Shown here in pieces: positions 58,423-64,000 of a stretch of 64,000 nt of DNA. A program made the position numbers and the translations under genes. Under the pieces are notes generated by a model. The model searched no databases. It saw nothing but the letters and a program-made list of their open reading frames with translations, and was not told where the DNA came from. Source of the DNA: Aliarcobacter trophiarum LMG 25534 (GTDB taxonomy: Bacteria; Campylobacterota; Campylobacteria; Campylobacterales; Arcobacteraceae); contig NZ_CP031367.1 of NCBI RefSeq assembly GCF_003355515.1, positions 1,612,001 through 1,676,000 of the forward strand. The letters are read 5' to 3'. Every line of letters begins with the position of its first letter. Positions within the stretch are counted from its first letter, which is position 1.

Positions 58423-59904
58423 ATGAGTTTTGTAGAGACAAGAGGAAATGATGGAATTAAACCTATTGAAGTTTCATTTAGTGAAGCTATTTTAAATCCA
58501 AGTAGCTCTTTTGGTGGGCTTTATGTACCAAAAACTTTACCAAATCTAGGTGAAGATTTTATAGAAAAGTATTTAAATAAAAGCTATAAAGAGTTAGCAT
58601 TTGATATCTTAAAAGCATTTAAAATTGATATCGATGATAATGAAATTCAAAAAGCACTAGATTTATATGATAATTTTGATAATCCAAATAACCCAAGCCC
58701 AGTAGTAAAAGTAAAAGATGATTTATATGTAAATGAACAATATCATGGTCCAACAAGAGCCTTTAAAGACATGGCACTTCAACCATTTGGAAGTATATTT
58801 AGCTCTATTGCTCAAAAAAAAGATGAGAAATATTTAATTCTTGCAGCAACAAGCGGAGATACTGGACCAGCTGCTTTAGATACATTTAGAGATAAAAAAA
58901 ACATAGAAGTTGTTTGTCTATATCCAGATGGTGGAACAAGTGATGTTCAAAGACTACAAATGGTTTGCGATAGTGGAAAAAACTTAAAAGTTTTAGGAAT
59001 AAAAGGAAACTTTGATGATGCACAAAATGCTTTGAAAAATCTTTTAGCTTCAAATAGTTTTAAAGAAGAGTTGAAAAAAGAGAATATTAATCTTAGTGCA
59101 GCAAATAGTGTAAACTTTGGAAGAATTATTTTTCAAATTATCTACCATTTTTGGTCATACTTAGAGTTAGTTAGACAAAATGCTATTAAAAATGGAGAAA
59201 AAATCTATTTAATAGTTCCTAGTGGAAATTTTGGAAATGTTTTAGGAGCTTATTATGCACAAAAAATGGGTTTACAAATAGAGAAACTTTTAGTTGCTTC
59301 AAATGAGAATAATATATTAACAGAGTGGATAAATACTGGTATTTACGATATTAGAGAAAAGAGTCTAAAATTAACAAAATCTCCAGCTATGGATATCTTA
59401 AAATCTTCAAATATTGAAAGAGTTATTTATGACCTTTTTGGAAGTGCTAGAACAAAAGAGTTAATGGAAGATTTAAACAAAAACAGTAGATTTGAAATGA
59501 GCAAGGATGAGACAAAAGAGTTGCAGAAATATTTTAGTGCTACTTTTAGTAACGATATATTTGGTAAAAAAACTATAAAAGAGTTTTTAGATAATGGCTA
59601 TTTGATGGATCCACACACAGCGACTTGTATAAAAGCATATAATGATTTAAGAAACAAAGTTCTTAAAACTGTTATTTATTCAACTGCTGAATGGACAAAA
59701 TTTTCTCCAACAGTTTTAAATTCACTAAATGAAAATAGTACAAAATATAGTGATAAAGAGGCATTAGATGAGATTAGTTCTAAATTTGGAGCAAATTTAC
59801 CAAATAGTATAAAAAAACTATTTTCATCACAAATTGTACATGATTCAATTATAGAGAAAGAAAATATTGAATCAGAAATTATTAAGTTTATTAGAAAGTC
59901 ATAA
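58423..59904 (+). CDS. thrC: Threonine synthase
   Basis: PLP enzyme that converts O-phosphohomoserine to threonine. N-terminal VETRGNDGIKPIEVSFSEAI, PLP lysine Lys115 in TRAFKDMALQ, TSGDTGPAAL and PSGNFGNVLGAYYAQ. 493 residues, the longer class of this enzyme. Pairs with argB in one unit (GGAG before the ATG). Confidence 0.97.
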   Translation: MSFVETRGNDGIKPIEVSFSEAILNPSSSFGGLYVPKTLPNLGEDFIEKYLNKSYKELAFDILKAFKIDIDDNEIQKALDLYDNFDNPNNPSPVVKVKDDLYVNEQYHGPTRAFKDMALQPFGSIFSSIAQKKDEKYLILAATSGDTGPAALDTFRDKKNIEVVCLYPDGGTSDVQRLQMVCDSGKNLKVLGIKGNFDDAQNALKNLLASNSFKEELKKENINLSAANSVNFGRIIFQIIYHFWSYLELVRQNAIKNGEKIYLIVPSGNFGNVLGAYYAQKMGLQIEKLLVASNENNILTEWINTGIYDIREKSLKLTKSPAMDILKSSNIERVIYDLFGSARTKELMEDLNKNSRFEMSKDETKELQKYFSATFSNDIFGKKTIKEFLDNGYLMDPHTATCIKAYNDLRNKVLKTVIYSTAEWTKFSPTVLNSLNENSTKYSDKEALDEISSKFGANLPNSIKKLFSSQIVHDSIIEKENIESEIIKFIRKS

Positions 59905-59984
59905 GATTTTCTAATACTTATCAAAAAAATCACTCTTAAAAAACTTCTATTTTTATACATTTCATTAATCTTTCATTTATAAAA

Positions 59985-60026
59985 TTGACCAAAATCAATA
60001 ACTATTAAGTATCTTTATAATAAAAT
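59985..60026 (+). promoter_or_regulatory. FNR-like promoter of petABC
   Basis: TTGACCAAAATCAA (59985-59998). The -10 candidate TAAAAT (60021-60026) begins 29.5 bases from its centre, the same spacing as napA. An overlapping TATAAT at 60016-60021 would place it five bases closer. Confidence 0.5.
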
Positions 60027-60062
60027 CGAAGTTATTCTAATTTTAAAAAAAGGAAGCCAAAT

Positions 60063-60563
60063 ATGTCTAATAATACAAATAGACGAGATTTTATTGGCTA
60101 CTCATTTGCAGCAGTTGCTGCAGTTGGAGGAGCCGCATCTTTGTATGGTATGAAGCAGGTATGGGATCCACTTCCTAGCGTTCTAGCTGGTGGATTTACA
60201 ACTATTGATTTAACTGCATTAAAAGCAGGAGAACCAGAGACTTTTACATGGAGGGGTAAACCTATCTTTGTTTTAAAGAAAAGTAGTGATATGGATGATA
60301 GTACTAGAGACTTAATAGTAGGAAGCGATAGATATACTGTTGCAATTGGTCTTTGTACACATCTAGGGTGTATTCCAGCTTGGAAAAAAGGTACATGGAA
60401 ATGCGCCTGTCATGGTGGAGAATTCGATGCAAGTGGTCATCAAACTTTTGGACCACCACCTAGACCTCTTGATTTACCTCCATTTGAAGTAAAAGAGAAT
60501 ACGATTGTTCTAGGAAACGAAGGACCTGAGTATCAAAAAATTGCACAAACACTAAAAGCATAA
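60063..60563 (+). CDS. petA: Rieske iron-sulfur subunit of cytochrome bc1
   Basis: High-potential [2Fe-2S] subunit of quinol-cytochrome c reductase. Twin-arginine signal anchor (NRRDFIGYSFAAVAAVGG), then the Rieske domain: ligands Cys98 and His100 (CTHLGC), Cys114 and His117 (CACHGG), with disulfide partners Cys103 and Cys116. 166 residues. First gene of petABC. Confidence 0.97.
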   Translation: MSNNTNRRDFIGYSFAAVAAVGGAASLYGMKQVWDPLPSVLAGGFTTIDLTALKAGEPETFTWRGKPIFVLKKSSDMDDSTRDLIVGSDRYTVAIGLCTHLGCIPAWKKGTWKCACHGGEFDASGHQTFGPPPRPLDLPPFEVKENTIVLGNEGPEYQKIAQTLKA

Positions 60564-60574
60564 GGAGGCAATAG

Positions 60575-61819
60575 ATGGCACAATTTGAAAAAGCTAACTC
60601 TGTTGGCGAGTGGTTAGACCAAAGATTAAATATTAAAACATTTAATAAGGTTATGATGACTGAATATTGGATTCCAAAAGATATTAATTTCCTATGGGCA
60701 ATGGGTGTATTACTTGCGACTACATTTGGTATTTTAATTATCTCTGGACTATTTTTAATGATGTACTACAAACCAGATATTAAACTTGCATTTGATAGTG
60801 TAAACTATACAATTATGCAAGAAGTTGCATTTGGTTGGTTATTTAGACATATTCATGGTGTTGCAGCATCAGTTGTTTTCTTGATTATCTATATTCATAT
60901 GCTTACTGGAATTTATTATGGTTCATATAAGCAAGGAAGAGAGATGATTTGGATCTCAGGAATGTTACTATTTGTTACATTTAGTGCTGCTGGTTTCTCT
61001 GGTTATATGCTTCCTTGGGGACAAATGTCTTATTGGGCTGCTATGGTTATTACAAACTTATTTGGTGGAGTTCCTGTTATTGGAGATGCACTAGTTGTTT
61101 GGATTAGAGGAGATTTTAATGTTGCTGATGCAACACTTACAAGATTCTTTATGCTTCATGTATTCTTACTTCCAATAGTTATTATGGGTCTTATTGGTTT
61201 ACACTTCTACACATTAAGAATTCCTCACGTAAATAATCAATCTTCTGAAGATATTGATTTTGATGCTGAAGCTGAAAAATATTTAAGTGGAAACAAAAAA
61301 GAGTCAAAAGTTATTCCTTTCTGGCCTATCTTTATCTCAAAAGATTTAGCAGTTCTTGGAGTATTCCTAATATTCTATTTCTATTTAGTATTCTTCCATT
61401 ATAGCTTTGCGATGGATCCAGTAAACTTTGATCCAGCAGATCCAATGGTAACACCTGCTCATATCTACCCTGAGTGGTATTTCTTATGGTCATATGAAGT
61501 ATTAAGAGGTTTCTTCTTTGATATTGCAGGAATTAAAGCATTTGATATTGGTCTAATAGCATTTGCATTTGCGAATGGTATATTCTTTGTTTTACCTTGG
61601 CTAGATAGAGATAGCAAAATTTTACCAGCTCACAAAAGACCACTATTTTTTATTTGGTTCTGGTTATTAGTTGTAGATTTAATAGTATTAACTGTTTATG
61701 GAAAACTCCCTCCAACAGGTACAAATGCTTGGGTAGGTTTCTTTGCTGCAGTAGCATTTATACTACTATTTGTTCTACTTCCAGTTATTACAAAACTTGA
61801 TCAAAAAAGAAGAGGATAA
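60575..61819 (+). CDS. petB: Cytochrome b subunit of cytochrome bc1
   Basis: Membrane subunit with both quinone sites and two b haems. 414 residues, eight or nine TM helices, so the full b-type rather than the split b6/IV form. Conserved GWLFRHIHGVAAS, SGYMLPWGQMSYWAA, FMLHVFLLPIVIMGLIGLHF and the Qo motif YPEWYFLW. AAGGAGG precedes the ATG; 11 bases after petA. Confidence 0.97.
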   Translation: MAQFEKANSVGEWLDQRLNIKTFNKVMMTEYWIPKDINFLWAMGVLLATTFGILIISGLFLMMYYKPDIKLAFDSVNYTIMQEVAFGWLFRHIHGVAASVVFLIIYIHMLTGIYYGSYKQGREMIWISGMLLFVTFSAAGFSGYMLPWGQMSYWAAMVITNLFGGVPVIGDALVVWIRGDFNVADATLTRFFMLHVFLLPIVIMGLIGLHFYTLRIPHVNNQSSEDIDFDAEAEKYLSGNKKESKVIPFWPIFISKDLAVLGVFLIFYFYLVFFHYSFAMDPVNFDPADPMVTPAHIYPEWYFLWSYEVLRGFFFDIAGIKAFDIGLIAFAFANGIFFVLPWLDRDSKILPAHKRPLFFIWFWLLVVDLIVLTVYGKLPPTGTNAWVGFFAAVAFILLFVLLPVITKLDQKRRG

Positions 61820-61822
61820 AAG

Positions 61823-62854
61823 ATGAGAGAATTAAAAATTTTAGCAGTAGTAGTAGTATTAACTCTTATTACTTACTGGGGAGTTGAGCCATTTGCTCAC
61901 TCACAAATGCATCCACAAGTTGATCCTGTAAACTACAACTTTGAAGAAGCTGATAGAGCTACTTCAAAAGAGGCAGTTGAAAAGGCTACTAAAGCTTTAG
62001 CTGAAGCTGAAAAAAAAGCAGATGAAAAAGCTATAAAAGGTGCAAAAACTGATTTAGAAGCAGCTCAAACTTTTGAAAAAACTATAAATGAGTTTTGGGA
62101 TGCAAATAAAGAAGCAATAGCAGCAACACCAAATGTTGCAAATGGTGAAGCATTAGTAACAGCAAACTGTACAGCTTGTCATAGTATTGAATCAAAAGGT
62201 TTTCCAAAAATTATGGATGATGCAACAGCAGCTGGTGCTTATGGTGTTTCAACTCCTGATTTAGGAAGTTCTGGAAAAATATATTCAAAAGAGTACTTAG
62301 TAGCATTTATTAAAAATCCAGCTTTAGGTTCAAAGGTTTCTCATAAGTTTACAGATGGAAGAGTTCATCCAATGCCAGCTTATGAACTAATGAACACTCC
62401 ACAAGAGATAGCTGATATGGTTGCTTACTTACAATCAATTGCTCCAAAAGAGATGACAAATAAAGAGGTATTTGTTGATGCTTGTCAAAGATGTCATGGT
62501 TTAAAATATGCTGATATGCAAAAAAGAACTATGGGTGCTTTCTCACCAGCTGATGATATTACAAAATATATGGGAAAACTTCCACCTGATTTATCTCAAT
62601 ATATTATTAGTAGAGGAGAGGATTCTTTAGGTAAATTTATAAATGATCCACAAAAACTACTTGAAGGTACAGCAATGCCTAGAGTTGGTTTAAACCAAGA
62701 GTCTCAAGCTCAAGTTATAAAATACCTTGAAGAAGTTGGAGATTCTAAAAAAGCACAAAGAGAAGAGTTAGGACCAAAATTCTTAATCTATCTAGTGATT
62801 TTTGCAATATTTGCATTCTTATGGAAAGCAAGCCAATGGAGAGATATTCACTAA
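61823..62854 (+). CDS. petC: Dihaem cytochrome c subunit of cytochrome bc1
   Basis: 343 residues. N-terminal signal or TM segment, an Ala/Lys/Glu-rich coiled-coil insert (about 43-95), two cytochrome c domains with CTACH (116-120) and CQRCH (221-225), and a C-terminal TM anchor (about 318-336). Campylobacterota use this dihaem subunit in place of classical cytochrome c1. Three bases after petB; a terminator follows. Confidence 0.95.
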   Translation: MRELKILAVVVVLTLITYWGVEPFAHSQMHPQVDPVNYNFEEADRATSKEAVEKATKALAEAEKKADEKAIKGAKTDLEAAQTFEKTINEFWDANKEAIAATPNVANGEALVTANCTACHSIESKGFPKIMDDATAAGAYGVSTPDLGSSGKIYSKEYLVAFIKNPALGSKVSHKFTDGRVHPMPAYELMNTPQEIADMVAYLQSIAPKEMTNKEVFVDACQRCHGLKYADMQKRTMGAFSPADDITKYMGKLPPDLSQYIISRGEDSLGKFINDPQKLLEGTAMPRVGLNQESQAQVIKYLEEVGDSKKAQREELGPKFLIYLVIFAIFAFLWKASQWRDIH

Positions 62855-62874
62855 GAATATATCTTAAAAAATTT

Positions 62875-62905
62875 AAGCTAGGAGTTTTTACTTCTAGCTT
62901 TTTTT
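62875..62905 (+). terminator. Terminator of petABC
   Basis: AAGCTAGGAG (62875-62884) pairs with CTTCTAGCTT (62891-62900), one G-U pair, then a T run; 20 bases past the petC stop. Confidence 0.9.
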
Positions 62906-62923
62906 ATTTACTGCTTTTAAATC

Positions 62924-63595
62924 TTATAAAATAATCTTTGCACTAGCAGATATAATAGCAGTTTCAGATTTAAGTATTAGATTTGAATCAAATCCAACAA
63001 TAAGGCTATCATTAAAAAGTTCTATCTCTCTTTTAGAAAAACCCCCTTCAGTTCCAATAAGTAAAGTATTAATTTTATCTTTTTTAGTATCAATCATATT
63101 CATTGAAAAATTTAAAATATATGTATCTGGAAAATCTTTTAAAAACTCATCTATACTTTTATAGATATTAAGTTTAATAATACTGCTTCTTCCACATTGA
63201 GAAGAAGAGTTTATCAAAATCTTTTCAAGTTTATCAAAATTTATTTTAAAATTTTTTTGTGAAAAATCACTATAAACAAATGTAATTTTATCAACTCCTA
63301 GCTCATTTAAGCTAGAGATATTTTCATAAATAGTTTTTGGATCAACAACAGACCAAGCAAGATGAAGTTTTTTACTATTTTCAACAACTCTTTTTTCTTC
63401 TTTTAAAAGAGTTAGAAACAAGCTTTTTTTATCAATTTGAGATATTTTGTATAAATATAAAATATCATCTTCTAAATTTCTAAAATATATCTCATCTCCT
63501 ATTTTATGCCGTCTTGCTTTTATTATATAGTTATAGTTCTCATTTTCAACTTTTAAAAACTCATTTTTTGCATTCTTATCATAAATATACTGCAT
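62924..63595 (-). CDS. rsmE: 16S rRNA m3U1498 methyltransferase RsmE
   Basis: SPOUT-class methyltransferase acting on 16S rRNA. N-terminal PUA-like part (HKIGDEIYFRNLEDD), knot motifs LLIGTEGGFSKREIELF and ILKSETAIISASAKI. 223 residues, near the usual length. Its ATG overlaps the stop of the membrane-protein gene by one base (TAATG), so the two are coupled. Confidence 0.93.
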   Translation of the reverse strand: MQYIYDKNAKNEFLKVENENYNYIIKARRHKIGDEIYFRNLEDDILYLYKISQIDKKSLFLTLLKEEKRVVENSKKLHLAWSVVDPKTIYENISSLNELGVDKITFVYSDFSQKNFKINFDKLEKILINSSSQCGRSSIIKLNIYKSIDEFLKDFPDTYILNFSMNMIDTKKDKINTLLIGTEGGFSKREIELFNDSLIVGFDSNLILKSETAIISASAKIIL

Positions 63596-63999
63596 TAAAA
63601 TACTTTACTAACTATATAAATAGCTACTAAAATTGCAATTTCAATAGTATAAACCTTTTTTGCATAAATAAAAAACTCTTCTTGAAGTTCTATATCTGCA
63701 ACTTTTATTACTCTTTGCTTTTTATACCTTTTTATCTCAATTACAAGTAAAAATATTGAAGCTGGTATCATCAAAGCTATTGTAAAACTGAAATGATGAG
63801 AATAAAAGGCAACTATTGTACCAGTATAGATTACTATTGCATTTGCTAAATGGTAAATTGGTGTCATAAATTTTAATCTTTTTGCCAAAGAGATAAAATC
63901 TTTTTTTGTTACAACAGAGTATAGGTTAAAAAGCATAATTGCTAAAAAAATATATATAGCATAAATATGTGTCGATATTGCGTCTTGCATAATGTCCAT
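63595..63999 (-). CDS. Small four-helix membrane protein, function unknown
   Basis: 134 residues if it starts at the ATG at 63999; a second ATG at 63990 (MQDAISTH) is equally possible, and the window edge hides the ribosome binding site. Four hydrophobic helices: about 10-30, 43-66, 70-90 and 115-133. A His in TM1 and the HH pair between TM2 and TM3 might bind metal or haem, but I see no family signature. Coupled to rsmE by a one-base overlap. Confidence 0.7.
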   Translation of the reverse strand: MDIMQDAISTHIYAIYIFLAIMLFNLYSVVTKKDFISLAKRLKFMTPIYHLANAIVIYTGTIVAFYSHHFSFTIALMIPASIFLLVIEIKRYKKQRVIKVADIELQEEFFIYAKKVYTIEIAILVAIYIVSKVF

Positions 64000-64000
64000 A

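Overview
The window comes from the chromosome of a low-GC member of the Campylobacterota, most likely Arcobacter or Aliarcobacter. Four things point there: the napAGHBFLD gene order (periplasmic nitrate reductase without napC), a Peb4-type PPIase directly upstream of a class II fructose-bisphosphate aldolase, an HsrA/CosR-type response regulator, and a RecB-like AddA helicase-nuclease. Gene density is high. I see no transposase, prophage, integron or CRISPR array.

Layout. 1-10.3 kb (minus strand): a chemoreceptor cut by the window edge, nadK-recN, the rpsL-rpsG-fusA translation operon, and a TonB-dependent receptor whose promoter carries both a Fur-like and an FNR-like site. 10.5-16.2 kb (minus): a complete rRNA operon, 16S - tRNA-Ile(GAT) - tRNA-Ala(TGC) - 23S - 5S, with promoter, boxA-like element, both pre-rRNA processing stems and terminator. 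16.3-21.3 kb: a lipoprotein cytochrome c, clpS-clpA, bioD, a small HTH protein and a membrane-anchored SGNH hydrolase. 21.4-27.3 kb (plus): a four-gene unit for CoA-ester chemistry (CitE-like lyase; acyl-CoA synthetase fused to a degenerate CitE domain; double hot-dog MaoC hydratase; second CitE-like lyase), followed by a separately transcribed class I fumarase. 29-35.4 kb: a DUF5718-like protein, a hemerythrin-PAS protein, a CoA-binding protein, a DHH phosphoesterase, an Rrf2 regulator, rpsO, moaA and a TrpD2-like protein. 35.5-44.2 kb: a Crp/Fnr regulator overlapping a NarX/PilJ-like sensor that lacks an output domain, then the complete nap operon. 44.2-46.5 kb: a degenerate GGDEF-EAL protein behind a hairpin that would bury its ribosome binding site, a small exported protein, and a gene-free stretch that looks like a structured RNA. 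46.5-54.1 kb: serS, an HsrA-type response regulator with a kinase, peb4-fba, ilvA and atpB. 54.1-64 kb: a ThiE-like protein with an odd start, addA, argB-thrC, petABC (cytochrome bc1), rsmE and a small membrane protein.

How the parts fit. The respiratory genes (nap, bc1, cytochrome c, hemerythrin-PAS) suit a microaerobe that can respire nitrate. Four promoters (TonB receptor, hemerythrin-PAS, napA, petA) share one geometry: an FNR-like palindrome whose centre lies 29.5 bases from the first base of the -10 box, placing it near -41.5, the class II activator position. The Crp/Fnr protein encoded here has the E-x-x-S-R recognition-helix pattern that reads TTGA half-sites, so it is a good candidate for the shared activator. 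The CoA-ester unit could carry a dicarboxylate such as mesaconate through mesaconyl-CoA and methylmalyl-CoA to glyoxylate plus propionyl-CoA. That assignment is inferred from families and synteny only.
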